Source: Marinobacter vulgaris (lineage in GTDB: Bacteria > Pseudomonadota > Gammaproteobacteria > Pseudomonadales > Oleiphilaceae). Taken from it: a stretch of 64,000 bases of DNA. Position 1 is the first letter of the stretch. Each line of letters starts with the position of its first letter. The stretch is from NCBI RefSeq assembly GCF_003344045.1, contig NZ_QFWX01000004.1, positions 124,001-188,000 of the forward strand. The letters are read 5' to 3'. Below, piece after piece: positions 34,931 through 44,506 of this stretch. The notes below the pieces were generated by a model. It ran no database searches. It had not been told where the DNA came from and saw nothing but the letters and a program-made list of their open reading frames with translations. The translations under genes were made by a program, and so were the position numbers.

Positions 34931-35929
34931 TCATGGCGCCTCGCGCACCACCTCGTTGGCATCTTTGTCATCCCGCAGACCCAGAAACCGGGGATGACGA
35001 AGCTTTCCGTCCCCGGTCCATTCGGTGAAGCCAATTTCCGCGACCAGAGAGGGGCTTACCCAGGTGACATTCTCGTCTGCAACCGTGTTATCCGCAAAGG
35101 GCGATGTTTTTCTTTTGAGCTGAACGAGTCTGCGATGAAAGGTCTCAAGGAACTCATCACTGAAGCCGGTACCCACGCGACCGGCGTAACGCAGCCGACC
35201 CTCTTCGTAATACCCCACTTCCAGTGCCCCGAAACCTTTGCGGGAGCCCTGCGGCCTGGTGAAACCGCCAATGACAAACTCCTGGCCCTGCTGGCACTTG
35301 AATTTGAGCCAGTCTCCCGAACGCGCAGATCGATAGACTGAAGCCCCATCCTTGGCGATCACCCCTTCCCAGCCCCTGTCACAGGCATGGGCCAGGAAAG
35401 CCTTGCCCTCACGGTTTCTGTGGGGCAGATAGCGGATGGGATCAGTAAATTCAAAGGCCGACTTGAGAATCGATTTGCGACGCCGCAACGGCAGTGTCCG
35501 GAGGTCGTAGCCGTCCAGAAAAAGAATATCGAACAGGTAGGCGCGGACAGGAACCGATCGGAGCAACTCCGGGTCCGGCTCCTGGACCTGCATGCGGTGT
35601 TGCAACCTGGAAAAACTACTGAGACTCCCGCTGAACGCAACTATTTCGCCATCGACCAGAAAGTCTCCTTCCATGTTTGCCAATCCGTCGACAATCTCAG
35701 GATACGTCTTGTTCCTGTGTTTGTGATTGCGGGAGTAGAGCGTGACCTTCCCCGACTTTTTGCCGGCAATGAAGCGCACCCCGTCGAGTTTTCGCTCATA
35801 AAGCCACGCCTCGTCATCAAAATAATTCTCTGTCAACCGCGCCTTCATCGGCTCGACAAAGGCAGGTTGCCGTTGCGCCTTGAGTTTTTTCTTCTCTTCG
35901 GCGCTCAGTTTATCCATTGGACTTGCCAT
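34931..35929 (-). CDS. ATP-dependent DNA ligase, stand-alone (LigD ligase-domain type)
   Basis: This 332-residue enzyme has the nucleotidyltransferase Lys47 in ERKLDGVRF, motif III FLVDGEIVAF, motif IIIa YLFDILFLDG, motif IV EGVIAKD and motif V WLKFKCQQGQEFVIGG, followed by an OB-fold. It seals nicks using ATP and matches the ligase module of LigD, without polymerase or phosphoesterase domains. No ku gene is in the window. The ATG at 35929 follows a GGGAGG site at a somewhat long distance; ATG 35917 is also possible. It may repair breaks in resting cells, but that is inferred. Confidence 0.9.
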   Translation of the reverse strand: MASPMDKLSAEEKKKLKAQRQPAFVEPMKARLTENYFDDEAWLYERKLDGVRFIAGKKSGKVTLYSRNHKHRNKTYPEIVDGLANMEGDFLVDGEIVAFSGSLSSFSRLQHRMQVQEPDPELLRSVPVRAYLFDILFLDGYDLRTLPLRRRKSILKSAFEFTDPIRYLPHRNREGKAFLAHACDRGWEGVIAKDGASVYRSARSGDWLKFKCQQGQEFVIGGFTRPQGSRKGFGALEVGYYEEGRLRYAGRVGTGFSDEFLETFHRRLVQLKRKTSPFADNTVADENVTWVSPSLVAEIGFTEWTGDGKLRHPRFLGLRDDKDANEVVREAP

Positions 35930-35982
35930 GGCGATGCGAACCTCCCCGTCACTCTTCGTCAACAGCCGTACCAGTTGACTGC

Positions 35983-37167
35983 TCAGCCAAAGGCTCTATT
36001 CAGGCGCTCCAGCGCTTCCTCTATGTCCTCATCGCTGGTTGCGTAGGATAATCGCAAATGCCCCGGAGCACCGAACGCTGAACCCGGGATCATCGCGATG
36101 CCCAAGTGGTCAAGCAACCAGTCAGCAAGCTGCTGATCGTCATCCACGCCTTCCAGTCGATCGATTATCCGGCTGAAATCCGGAAGACAGTAAAACGTGC
36201 CCTGCGCCGGCAGGTAATCAATGGCATCGATTGTCGCCAGGCCGGTTTGCACCAACTGATGACGCCTCTGATAGGCATTTACCATGTCACGCACGCACTG
36301 CTGGTCTCCGTTCAGTGCTGCTGCGGCCGCTACCTGGGACACAGCGGCAGTGTGAGCCGTGCTCTGTCCCTGCAGTTTGTTCATCTGGTAAACCACATCC
36401 GCAGCTCCCCCACAAAAACCCACGCGCCATCCCGTCATGGCATAGGCCTTGGAAACGCCATTGATGACAACGGTACGGTCTCTTAGGGCGGGGCAGGCAT
36501 TGACAATGTTGTAATACTGGTTGCCATCCCAGCGGAGGTGTTCGTAGATGTCATCGGTAGCAATGAATACATCCGGGTACCGCTCCAGTACCTTGCCCAG
36601 GGCTTCCAGAGCCTGTTTGCTGATAACCTGCCCCGAAGGATTGCTGGGGCTATTGAGAATGACCAGCCTGGTGCGCTCACTCATGACCTCGGCAAGCGCC
36701 TCCGGGGAGGGCATGAAACCTTGTTCGATAGAGGTTTCGAGATAGACCGGTGTAGCCCAGCAAATTTTGGCGATGGCCGGGTAGCTACCCCAGTAGGGCT
36801 GAGGAATAACGACTTCGTCTCCCGGGTGCAACACACTCATGCACAGGTTGAAAAGCGCCTGTTTCGCACCGCAGGTAACCATGACTTCATCTTCGCGATA
36901 GCGCAGACCGTTATCGCGCTCGAACTTTCCGATAACGGCATCTTTCAGTTCGGGCAATCCTCCTATTGGTGTGTAGTGAGAATAACCCTGTTCAATGGCT
37001 CGCTGGCCTGCGGCCTTGACAGCCCCTGGCGTTTCAAAGTCGGGATCCCCGGCGTCCAGCCGGAAAATTCTGCGCCCCTCAGTCTTGAGCGCCTGGGCCT
37101 TGGCGTTGATACGGAAAATTGACGAGGCTTCAAGGTCCCCCACACGACGTGCAAACTTGGTTGCCAT
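35983..37167 (-). CDS. Pyridoxal-phosphate aminotransferase, aspartate aminotransferase family
   Basis: This 394-residue class I aminotransferase binds PLP through Lys240 in GVSKAYAMTGWRVG. Other fold-type I marks are NSPSNPSG (about 170), TDDIYEHL and the C-terminal RLSYATSDE arginine. It most likely interconverts aspartate and 2-oxoglutarate, as in the AspB group, though related substrates are possible. The ATG at 37167 has GGAG upstream; the longer frame from 37206 lacks one. It lies 56 bases downstream of guaA on the same strand. Confidence 0.88.
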   Translation of the reverse strand: MATKFARRVGDLEASSIFRINAKAQALKTEGRRIFRLDAGDPDFETPGAVKAAGQRAIEQGYSHYTPIGGLPELKDAVIGKFERDNGLRYREDEVMVTCGAKQALFNLCMSVLHPGDEVVIPQPYWGSYPAIAKICWATPVYLETSIEQGFMPSPEALAEVMSERTRLVILNSPSNPSGQVISKQALEALGKVLERYPDVFIATDDIYEHLRWDGNQYYNIVNACPALRDRTVVINGVSKAYAMTGWRVGFCGGAADVVYQMNKLQGQSTAHTAAVSQVAAAAALNGDQQCVRDMVNAYQRRHQLVQTGLATIDAIDYLPAQGTFYCLPDFSRIIDRLEGVDDDQQLADWLLDHLGIAMIPGSAFGAPGHLRLSYATSDEDIEEALERLNRAFG

Positions 37168-37223
37168 TTTCGCTCCCATAGCCGATGGATTGGAGAGATC
37201 GGCCAACGTCAGAACCGATCAGT

Positions 37224-38801
37224 CTATTCCCACTCAATGGTAGCAGGTGGCTTGGAGGAAATGTCGTAGGTCACCCGGGAGACGCCCTCAATCTCATTGA
37301 TGATGCGGTTGGAAACGGTTTCCAGCAAATCGTAAGGCAGATGCGCCCAGCGCGCGGTCATAAAGTCGATGGTCTCCACGGCACGCAGCGCCACCACGTA
37401 TTCGTAGCGGCGGGCATCCCCGACAACACCCACTGACTTGACCGGCAGGAACACCGCAAAAGCCTGGCTGGTCTTGTGGTAAAAGTCGGCACGATGCAGC
37501 TCTTCGAGGAAAATGGCATCGGCCCGGCGCAGGATCTCGGCGTATTCCTTCCTGACCTCGCCCAGAATCCGCACGCCCAGGCCCGGGCCGGGGAATGGAT
37601 GGCGATAGACCATATCGTAAGGCAGACCGAGCTCAAGCCCGATGCGACGCACCTCGTCCTTGAACAACTCTCGCAGGGGCTCTACCAGTTTCATTTTCAT
37701 GGTTTCCGGCAAGCCACCCACGTTGTGATGGGATTTTATAACGTGGGCTTTACCGGTCTTGGAAGCCGCGGATTCGATGACGTCCGGGTAGATAGTGCCC
37801 TGAGCCAACCAGTTTACATCACGGATGGTGGTGGCCTCTTCGTCGAAGACGTCGATGAAGGTATTGCCAATGATCTTGCGCTTCTTCTCCGGGTCATCAA
37901 CACCCTTGAGCTTGGACAGGAACAGGTCCTCCGCATCCACACGGATCACCTTCACGCCCATGTTGCTGGCGAACATGTCCATCACCTGGTCGCCTTCGTG
38001 CAGGCGCAGCAGGCCATTGTCCACAAACACACAGGTCAACTGATCGCCGATCGCCTTGTGCAGCAGTGCCGCTGTTACGGAGGAATCCACGCCCCCGGAA
38101 AGCCCCAGAAGTACTTTGTCTTCACCGACCTGGTTACGGATCTGCTGGACCGCGTCTTCGACGATTTTGGCAGGGGTCCAAAGGGCTTCACACTGGCAGA
38201 TGTTCAGCACAAAGTGCTCGAGAATGCGCTTACCCTGCAGGGTATGAGTCACTTCCGGGTGAAACTGGACACCGTAGAGATTGCGACTGAGATCCTGCAT
38301 AGCGGCAACGGGTGCGCTTTCCGTGGACGCCAGGAGCTCGAAGCCCTCGGGCATAACCACCACCTTGTCACCATGGCTCATCCACACATCCAGCAGCGAG
38401 TCTCCGGTGGCGGTGAGGTGGTCGGTGATATCCTGAAGCAAAGGCCCCTTGGCGCGCACCTTGACCTGGGCATAGCCGAATTCACGTTTCTCGGAGCTGG
38501 CCACACGGCCGCCCAGCTGCTCCGCCATGGTTTGCATCCCGTAGCAAATACCGAGCACCGGGATGCCCTTTTCGAACAGCCCTTCCGGTGCCCTGGGCCC
38601 ACCAAGCTTGGTGACGGATTCGGGGCCACCGGCCAGGACAATGCCCTGGGGATTAAACTCTTTCAGTTCCTGATCGGTGATATCAAAGGGCTTGATCTCA
38701 CAATAGACACCGATTTCCCGAACGCGGCGTGCAATGAGCTGGGTGTACTGGGAGCCAAAGTCGAGAATCAGAATGCGGTGGTCGTGGATGTTGTGGGCCA
38801 T
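37224..38801 (-). CDS. guaA: GMP synthase (glutamine-hydrolysing)
   Basis: This 525-residue enzyme converts XMP to GMP using glutamine and ATP. The class I amidotransferase domain has Cys86 in GICYGMQ and the HPEVTHT histidine. The ATP-pyrophosphatase domain has the PP-loop LSGGVDSSV, and the C-terminal dimer domain ends PATIEWE. It is downstream of guaB on the same strand, but a strong hairpin terminator lies between them, so its expression may be lower than or separate from that of guaB. Confidence 0.98.
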   Translation of the reverse strand: MAHNIHDHRILILDFGSQYTQLIARRVREIGVYCEIKPFDITDQELKEFNPQGIVLAGGPESVTKLGGPRAPEGLFEKGIPVLGICYGMQTMAEQLGGRVASSEKREFGYAQVKVRAKGPLLQDITDHLTATGDSLLDVWMSHGDKVVVMPEGFELLASTESAPVAAMQDLSRNLYGVQFHPEVTHTLQGKRILEHFVLNICQCEALWTPAKIVEDAVQQIRNQVGEDKVLLGLSGGVDSSVTAALLHKAIGDQLTCVFVDNGLLRLHEGDQVMDMFASNMGVKVIRVDAEDLFLSKLKGVDDPEKKRKIIGNTFIDVFDEEATTIRDVNWLAQGTIYPDVIESAASKTGKAHVIKSHHNVGGLPETMKMKLVEPLRELFKDEVRRIGLELGLPYDMVYRHPFPGPGLGVRILGEVRKEYAEILRRADAIFLEELHRADFYHKTSQAFAVFLPVKSVGVVGDARRYEYVVALRAVETIDFMTARWAHLPYDLLETVSNRIINEIEGVSRVTYDISSKPPATIEWE

Positions 38802-38821
38802 GAAATCCTCGGATCAGAAAG

Positions 38822-38851
38822 AAAAAGCGCGGCTCATACCCTGAGCCGCGC
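38822..38851 (-). terminator. Rho-independent terminator between guaB and guaA
   Basis: A perfect 10-bp stem (GCGCGGCTCA paired with TGAGCCGCGC) with a 5-base loop is followed on the minus strand by five T residues. It begins 15 bases after the guaB stop and ends 20 bases before the guaA ATG. Confidence 0.8.
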
Positions 38852-38866
38852 CTGGTGCGACAATAA

Positions 38867-40330
38867 TCAACCGATACGGTAGTTGGGAGCTTCTTTGGTG
38901 ATGGTCACATCATGGACGTGACTCTCACGCATACCGGCGTTGGTGATGCGGACGAATTCCGGCTTGGTGCGCATTTCTTCCATGGTGGCGCTGCCGGTGT
39001 AACCCATGGAAGCACGCAGGCCGCCCATCAACTGGTGCACGATGTTGCGCATCGGACCCTTACAGGCCACGCGGCCTTCTATGCCCTCCGGTACCAGCTT
39101 CTCAATACCTTTGCTGGCGTCCTGGAAGTAACGGTCACTGGAACCTTTGCCCATGGCGCCGATGGAGCCCATGCCACGGTATGCCTTGTAGCTGCGCCCC
39201 TGGAACAGTTCCACTTCACCGGGCGCCTCGTCGGTACCGGCAAGCAGGCTGCCGATCATGACGCTGTAGGCACCGGCGGCGATGGCCTTGGAGATATCAC
39301 CGGAGAAACGCACACCGCCGTCAGCGATCACGGGAATGCCACGATCCTTAAGGGCGGCGGCAACGTTGGACACTGCCGTAATCTGGGGTACGCCAATGCC
39401 GGCAACGATCCGGGTCGTACAGATAGAACCGGGACCGATGCCCACCTTGACCGCATCCGCGCCGGCGTCTGCCAGGTCAATAGCCGCATCAGAGGTAGCG
39501 ATATTGCCACCTATCACCTGCACTTCCGGGTAATGCTCCTTGATCCAGCGAACCCGATCAAGTACGCCTTTTGAGTGGCCATGGGCCGTATCCACCACAA
39601 TTACATCCACACCGGCCTCAACCAGTGCGATGACGCGGGCGTCGGTGTCAGCGCCAGTGCCTACTGCAGCGCCCACTCGCAGACGGCCCTGTTCGTCTTT
39701 ACAGGCCAACGGATAATCCTTGGCTTTCTGGATGTCCTTCACGGTGATCAGGCCACGTAACTCAAACTCTTCGTTGACCACCAGTACTTTTTCGATGCGG
39801 TGCCGGTGGAGCAGTTCCTTGACGTCTTCAAGATCTGCACCTTCCTTGACCGTTACCAGCTTGTCCTTGCCGGTCATGATCTCTGAAACCGGGGTATCCA
39901 GGCGACTTTCAAACCGGATGTCGCGACCTGTCACAATACCCACCAGGTCACGGCCATCCACCACCGGCAGCCCGGAAATGTTATTGGCCATGGTAATGTC
40001 GACCAGTTCGCGAACCGTGGTATTCGGTGATACGGTAATCGGGTCCTTCACCACGCCGCTTTCGTATTTTTTCACCTTGCGAACTGCTGCAGCCTGTTGC
40101 TCGGCTGACATGCTTTTGTGCATGATGCCGATACCACCTTCCTGAGCCATGGAGATAGCCAGGTCCGCTTCGGTAACGGTATCCATGGCCGCCGACAACA
40201 GGGGAATATTCAGGGTGATCGCTTTGGTCAACTGGGTTTTGAGGCTGACCTGGTGAGGAAGTACCTCTGAACGTCCTGGAACGAGCAGTACATCGTCAAA
40301 GGTAAGGGCTTCTTCGGCAATTCGCAGCAT
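38867..40330 (-). CDS. guaB: IMP dehydrogenase
   Basis: This 487-residue enzyme oxidises IMP to XMP, the committed step to GMP. The barrel has the catalytic Cys304 in [21 protein letters not shown] and the YRGMGS flap region. Two CBS domains are inserted at about residues 95-205. I chose the ATG at 40330 ([16 protein letters not shown]), the usual IMPDH N-terminus. A perfect TATAAT promoter lies about 80 bases upstream. The gene is divergent from xseA. Confidence 0.98.
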   Translation of the reverse strand: MLRIAEEALTFDDVLLVPGRSEVLPHQVSLKTQLTKAITLNIPLLSAAMDTVTEADLAISMAQEGGIGIMHKSMSAEQQAAAVRKVKKYESGVVKDPITVSPNTTVRELVDITMANNISGLPVVDGRDLVGIVTGRDIRFESRLDTPVSEIMTGKDKLVTVKEGADLEDVKELLHRHRIEKVLVVNEEFELRGLITVKDIQKAKDYPLACKDEQGRLRVGAAVGTGADTDARVIALVEAGVDVIVVDTAHGHSKGVLDRVRWIKEHYPEVQVIGGNIATSDAAIDLADAGADAVKVGIGPGSICTTRIVAGIGVPQITAVSNVAAALKDRGIPVIADGGVRFSGDISKAIAAGAYSVMIGSLLAGTDEAPGEVELFQGRSYKAYRGMGSIGAMGKGSSDRYFQDASKGIEKLVPEGIEGRVACKGPMRNIVHQLMGGLRASMGYTGSATMEEMRTKPEFVRITNAGMRESHVHDVTITKEAPNYRIG

Positions 40331-40417
40331 TGGGATCCGCCTTTTGAACATGCTAGATTGGAGGATTCCGACGCCACATCACGCAAGGTGTGGCAAAGCA
40401 AAATCCTTAATCGACCT

Positions 40418-40446
40418 ATTATAAATGGGCCGTGGTTGACAGTAAA
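40418..40446 (-). promoter_or_regulatory. guaB promoter
   Basis: On the minus strand TTTACT (40446-40441) is followed by a 17-base spacer and a perfect TATAAT (40423-40418). The predicted leader of about 80 nt contains an inverted repeat (GCCACA 40373-40378 with TGTGGC 40389-40394), whose role is unknown. Confidence 0.65.
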
Positions 40447-40545
40447 CCGGGGCTGTTTGGCGATCGGGTTGCATCTTTTTGAAATTGCGCTATTTTTGCC
40501 CTTCATTTTCGACTTGTGCGTATGCATCAACACGGAGTGACTTCC

Positions 40546-41901
40546 TTGGACAGCGGTTTTCAGGATTCCCGCCCCCGGGCACTGAGTGTCAGCGAACTCA
40601 ACCACCAGGCCCGCCATCTGCTGGAAGCCAGCTTCATGCAGGTCTGGGTTGAGGGGGAGCTTTCCGGGTTTTCACGCCCCTCTTCCGGCCACTGGTACTT
40701 TTCCCTGAAAGATCGCAAGTGTCAGATCCGCTGCGCCATGTTCCGGGGTTTCAACCAGCGGGTCCGGGATATTCCCAAAGAAGGTGAACAGGTTCGCATC
40801 CGCGGCAAGGTCACGCTTTACGAAAACCGTGGTGACTTCCAGATTATTGTCGAGCATATCGAGCCGGCCGGCCTCGGCGCGCTGCAACAGGCCTTCGAGG
40901 AACTGAAACGCAAACTGCAGCAGGAAGGGCTGTTTGATGCCGCCCGCAAAAAGCCACTGCCCGCGACGCCCCGGCACATAGGAGTGATCACCTCGCCAAC
41001 CGGCGCCGCCATTCACGACATTCTGACGGTGCTGGCTCGGCGATGCCCGGCAATACCGGTGACCCTCTACCCCACAGCGGTACAGGGCAAGGCGGCCACG
41101 GGAGATATCGTTCGCGCCATAGAGCGTGCCAGCCGCCATGGCGTAGCCGACGTGTTGATCATCGGCCGCGGGGGCGGCTCCCTGGAAGACCTATGGTGTT
41201 TCAATGAAGAGACCGTGGCCCGCGCCATCGCAGCATGCCCGCTGCCAACGGTCAGCGCGGTTGGACACGAAGTCGATGTCACCATTGCCGATTTCGTAGC
41301 CGATTTGCGCGCCCCGACACCGTCCGCGGCGGCAGAAAAAATCTCGCCGGACCAGAACGACTGGCTACGCCAGCTCAAAGAGCGCGAGCTGCGATTGGCC
41401 GGGGCCGCCAGTCGCGCACTCAAGCGCATGGGAACCCGTCTTGAGCACCTGTCTGTGCGGCTTCGTGACCCCCGCCGTGAGCTGCTTGAAAAAGCCCAGC
41501 GCATGGACGAGCTGGACCTGCGACTGGGCAAAGCCATGGGCCAGCGCCTGGAGCGGGACAGAGTCAAAGCCACACACCTGGGCCAGCGCCTGGCGATGCA
41601 ATCCCCCAGAAAGCAACTGAGTGACAGCCAGGCTGATGTCAGCCGGCTGGCCGACCGCCTGACCCGGGTTGCCCGGGAAACCATTGCGCGGCGGCGCGAG
41701 CGACTGGAGCACCAGGGCCAGACCCTTCATGTCGTCAGCCCTCTGGCGACCCTTGGCCGCGGGTACGCGATTGTCCAGCAGGAAAACGGGGAGATCGTCC
41801 GCAAGGCCACCAGCGTGCGCCCTGGCGAAAAAATAACCGCCAGGGTGGCCACCGGCCAACTCGAAGCAAACGTGATTTCCATCAATTCCGGTGGCCGGTA
41901 A
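40546..41901 (+). CDS. xseA: Exodeoxyribonuclease VII large subunit
   Basis: This subunit of exonuclease VII degrades single-stranded DNA. The N-terminal OB-fold begins ALSVSELN and contains WVEGELSGF. The catalytic region has GVITSPTGAAIHDI, RGGGSLEDLWCFN and VGHEVDVTIADFVAD, followed by a long coiled-coil region rich in Arg, Leu and Gln (about 270-400). I favour the TTG at 40546 (451 residues) because GGAG lies 8 bases upstream. An in-frame ATG at 40522 lacks a clear site but adds only eight residues. The small subunit gene is not in this window. Confidence 0.96.
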   Translation: MDSGFQDSRPRALSVSELNHQARHLLEASFMQVWVEGELSGFSRPSSGHWYFSLKDRKCQIRCAMFRGFNQRVRDIPKEGEQVRIRGKVTLYENRGDFQIIVEHIEPAGLGALQQAFEELKRKLQQEGLFDAARKKPLPATPRHIGVITSPTGAAIHDILTVLARRCPAIPVTLYPTAVQGKAATGDIVRAIERASRHGVADVLIIGRGGGSLEDLWCFNEETVARAIAACPLPTVSAVGHEVDVTIADFVADLRAPTPSAAAEKISPDQNDWLRQLKERELRLAGAASRALKRMGTRLEHLSVRLRDPRRELLEKAQRMDELDLRLGKAMGQRLERDRVKATHLGQRLAMQSPRKQLSDSQADVSRLADRLTRVARETIARRRERLEHQGQTLHVVSPLATLGRGYAIVQQENGEIVRKATSVRPGEKITARVATGQLEANVISINSGGR

Positions 41902-42009
41902 TCGCCAAAAAGGCAGGAATTTAGCCTATGGTCTAGTAGTCCTGCACCTCAAAGCGCTTAAAGTTGTGGGTATTGCTTAACACAACAACAACTCTACGAG
42001 GTGGATGTT

Positions 42010-43884
42010 ATGGACTACAATTCCGAATTCAGGAAATCCATCGAGCGGCCAGAAGACTTCTGGCGGGAAAAAGCTCAGGCGATTGACTGGATCGAGCCAC
42101 CCCAGACCATCTGGCAGCCAACCGATAACGGCCACGGACAGTGGTTCCCTGATGGCACCCTGAACACCTCCGATGTTGCACTTGATGCCAATATCCGAGC
42201 CGGTCGTGGCGAACAGAAGGCCCTGATATACGACTCCCCTGTTACCGGCACTACTGACTCCTATACCTACAACGAACTTACCCGTGCAGTGGCAACCTTT
42301 GCCGGGGCGCTCCAGGATCGTGGCGTCACCAAGGGCGACCGGGTCATCCTCTATATGCCGATGATCCCGGAAGCGGTGATTGCCATGCTCGGATGCGCCC
42401 GTATTGGCGCCATCCATTCCGTGGTTTTCGGCGGCTTTGCGGCCCACGAGCTGGCAGTGCGCATTGATGATGCAGCACCCAAGGCAATCATCACCGCCTC
42501 CTGTGGCATCGAAGTCAAAAAAGTGATCGAGTACAAGCCGCTGGTAGACAGGGCGATCGACCAGGCCGAGCACAAACCGGAATGTTGCATTGTCTTTCAG
42601 CGGCCACAGGTGAAGGCGCAACTGAAAGAGGGTCGGGATTTTGACTGGAACGAGCTGGTGTCGCAGGCAAGCCCGGTGGACCCGGTGCCGGTAAAAGCAA
42701 CCGACCCGCTCTATATTCTCTACACCTCCGGCACCACCGGTAAGCCCAAAGGGGTTGTCCGTGATAACGGTGGCCATGCCGTGGCGCTTCGCTACAGCAT
42801 GCAACTGGTCTACGATGCCAGCCCGGGTGACGTCTTCTGGGCAGCCTCGGACGTTGGCTGGGTAGTGGGCCACAGCTACATTGTTTACGCGCCCCTGTTT
42901 GCCGGCTGCACCACCATCCTATACGAAGGCAAGCCGGTAAAAACTCCGGATGCAGGTGCCTTCTGGCGTGTCGTCCAGGAGCATGGCGTAGACATGCTCT
43001 TTACTGCTCCCACAGCGTTCCGCGCGGTGCGCAAGGAAGATCCCGAGGCGGATCAGCTGGCTCGCTACGACGTCAGTTCGCTGAAACGCATTTTCCTGGC
43101 CGGAGAGCGGCTCGACCCTCCCACCTATGAGTGGCTGAAGGAACATACCGGCCTGCCCATTCTCGACCACTGGTGGCAGACAGAAACCGGGTGGGCGATC
43201 TGTTGCAACCCCATTGGCATCGAGATGATGGAGACCAAACCAGGGTCTGCGACCGTGCCCTCGCCAGGCTATAACGTCCAGGTAGTCGATATGGAGGGCA
43301 GTCAGGTTCCGGCCAATGAGCAAGGGCAGATCGCGGTCAAGCTGCCACTGCCTCCCGGATGCATGACAACGGTGTGGGGCGATGATGCCCGCTTCTGCAA
43401 AACCTATCTGGATCCGATTCCGGGATTCTACAGCTCCGGTGACGGTGGCTTTATCGACGACGATGGCTATGTCTTCATCATGGGCCGCACTGATGATGTC
43501 ATCAACGTCGCAGGGCACCGGCTTTCAACCGGGGAAATGGAAGAAGTGGTCGCCTCGCACCCTGCCATTGCCGAATGCTGTGTTGTGGGCGCCAACGATG
43601 AAATGAAAGGCCAGATTCCCGTCGGGCTGGTGCTGATCAAGGATGGGGCCACCATTGACCATGACGAGCTCGAGGATGAGCTGATCGAAATGGTCAGAGA
43701 CAAAATCGGTGCGATTGCGTGTTTCAAAAGGGCCATGGTTGTCGATCGGCTGCCGAAAACACGGTCGGGCAAGATTTTGCGAAGGGTCATTCGCCAGATT
43801 GCTGACGGTGAAGAGTATTCCGTACCCAGCACCATCGATGACCCGGCAATACTGGAAGAGATCAGCGCGCGGTTCAAACGCTGA
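42010..43884 (+). CDS. prpE: Propionyl-CoA synthetase (acyl-CoA synthetase, PrpE type)
   Basis: This 624-residue AMP-forming acyl-CoA synthetase has the P-loop-like YTSGTTGKPKG, the DHWWQTETGW adenylate motif, and the C-terminal catalytic Lys588 in KTRSGKILRR. The MIPEAVIAMLGCARIG and GGFAAHELAVRIDDA segments are characteristic of PrpE rather than acetyl-CoA synthetase. It activates propionate, and likely acetate less well. The Lys in RSGK is the usual target for regulatory acetylation. The ATG at 42010 has AGGTGG upstream. No prpBCD genes lie nearby. Confidence 0.92.
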   Translation: MDYNSEFRKSIERPEDFWREKAQAIDWIEPPQTIWQPTDNGHGQWFPDGTLNTSDVALDANIRAGRGEQKALIYDSPVTGTTDSYTYNELTRAVATFAGALQDRGVTKGDRVILYMPMIPEAVIAMLGCARIGAIHSVVFGGFAAHELAVRIDDAAPKAIITASCGIEVKKVIEYKPLVDRAIDQAEHKPECCIVFQRPQVKAQLKEGRDFDWNELVSQASPVDPVPVKATDPLYILYTSGTTGKPKGVVRDNGGHAVALRYSMQLVYDASPGDVFWAASDVGWVVGHSYIVYAPLFAGCTTILYEGKPVKTPDAGAFWRVVQEHGVDMLFTAPTAFRAVRKEDPEADQLARYDVSSLKRIFLAGERLDPPTYEWLKEHTGLPILDHWWQTETGWAICCNPIGIEMMETKPGSATVPSPGYNVQVVDMEGSQVPANEQGQIAVKLPLPPGCMTTVWGDDARFCKTYLDPIPGFYSSGDGGFIDDDGYVFIMGRTDDVINVAGHRLSTGEMEEVVASHPAIAECCVVGANDEMKGQIPVGLVLIKDGATIDHDELEDELIEMVRDKIGAIACFKRAMVVDRLPKTRSGKILRRVIRQIADGEEYSVPSTIDDPAILEEISARFKR

Positions 43885-44015
43885 TATTCTGCCCTACTAC
43901 AGCCCACCATCATCAACCGGAGCCGGCCCGACCGCAGGTTCCGATTGTTGACAATTTCGTGACAACTTGTTGTTTTTGCGGCTTAAAAAACTTTACTAAA
44001 GTACCAAAAAAAGCG

Positions 44016-44043
44016 TTGACGGACTCCCACCGCGGTCTATACT
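44016..44043 (+). promoter_or_regulatory. Promoter of the cold-shock gene
   Basis: TTGACG (44016-44021), a 16-base spacer and TATACT (44038-44043) form a good sigma70 promoter. Transcription would start near 44050, giving a leader of about 165 nt before the ATG at 44215. Confidence 0.65.
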
Positions 44044-44157
44044 GAAAAAGCTGTGAAAATACAGCGGTATTTGGTGAATACGTTTCAACGTCCTGCCAGC
44101 GTGCTTTTCGTTGCCACTTTCCTCAGTACTTTCTGGATTTTTGCAGCATCGGTAATT

Positions 44158-44185
44158 CCTCAGGAACACCGACGGTCCCGTGAGG
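44158..44185 (+). other. Possible hairpin in the cold-shock mRNA leader
   Basis: CCTCA (44158-44162) pairs with TGAGG (44181-44185), with partial extra pairing inside (GGA with TCC). It lies about 18 bases before the AGGAAAG ribosome site, where a structure could influence translation. The stem is short and unproven. Confidence 0.3.
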
Positions 44186-44214
44186 GCAAAATCTCGGAAA
44201 TACAGGAAAGTTCA

Positions 44215-44427
44215 ATGTCAGATGATACAAAAACAGGCCACGTGAAATGGTTTAACGAGTCCAAAGGCTTTGGCTTCATTGCCCAGGACGGCGGTAGTGA
44301 CGTATTCGTTCACTACAGTGCAATCAACGCGAGCGGATTCCGCACCCTGACCGAAGGCCAGCAGGTGCAGTTTACCGTTACACAGGGCCCGAAAGGACCC
44401 CAGGCGGAAAACGTAACCCCGGTCTGA
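44215..44427 (+). CDS. Cold-shock domain protein (CspA family)
   Basis: This 70-residue nucleic-acid-binding OB-fold protein has [15 protein letters not shown] with the RNP1 motif KGFGFI and the RNP2 motif VFVHYS. It acts as an RNA chaperone. I chose the ATG at 44215 with AGGAAAG upstream. The reading frame stays open upstream to 44053 and includes a hydrophobic stretch, but the strong ribosome site and the normal family length argue against translation there. The long leader is typical of cold-shock genes. A strong terminator follows. Confidence 0.95.
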   Translation: MSDDTKTGHVKWFNESKGFGFIAQDGGSDVFVHYSAINASGFRTLTEGQQVQFTVTQGPKGPQAENVTPV

Positions 44428-44474
44428 GGTTTACGCGTCCCCGCCCTATGCCCCTCACGGGCACAGGGAACCCG

Positions 44475-44501
44475 AAAAAGCCGGCAATATGCCGGCTTTT
44501 T
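44475..44501. terminator. Bidirectional terminator between csp and leuA
   Basis: A perfect 12-bp stem (AAAAAGCCGGCA paired with TGCCGGCTTTTT) encloses a 3-base loop. It gives a T-run on both strands and serves both the cold-shock gene and convergent leuA. Confidence 0.9.
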
Positions 44502-44506
44502 CCTTG

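Noticed and set aside
35958..35979. Perfect inverted repeat GTCAAC...GTTGAC before the DNA ligase gene
   Set aside because: Only six bases per arm with a 10-base spacer and no T-run, so it is neither a terminator nor a recognised operator.
37476..38882. Plus-strand open frame (468 codons) antisense to guaA
   Set aside because: It lies entirely over the well-conserved guaA gene and shows no family resemblance.
40380..40394. ACGCAA half-site resembling a PurR operator in the guaB leader
   Set aside because: The other half does not match the PurR palindrome and sits inside a different inverted repeat.
44053..44214. Upstream in-frame extension of the cold-shock gene with a hydrophobic stretch
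   Set aside because: No ribosome site precedes the GTG, the ATG at 44215 has a strong one, and the 70-residue product matches the usual family length. I kept it only as an open question.
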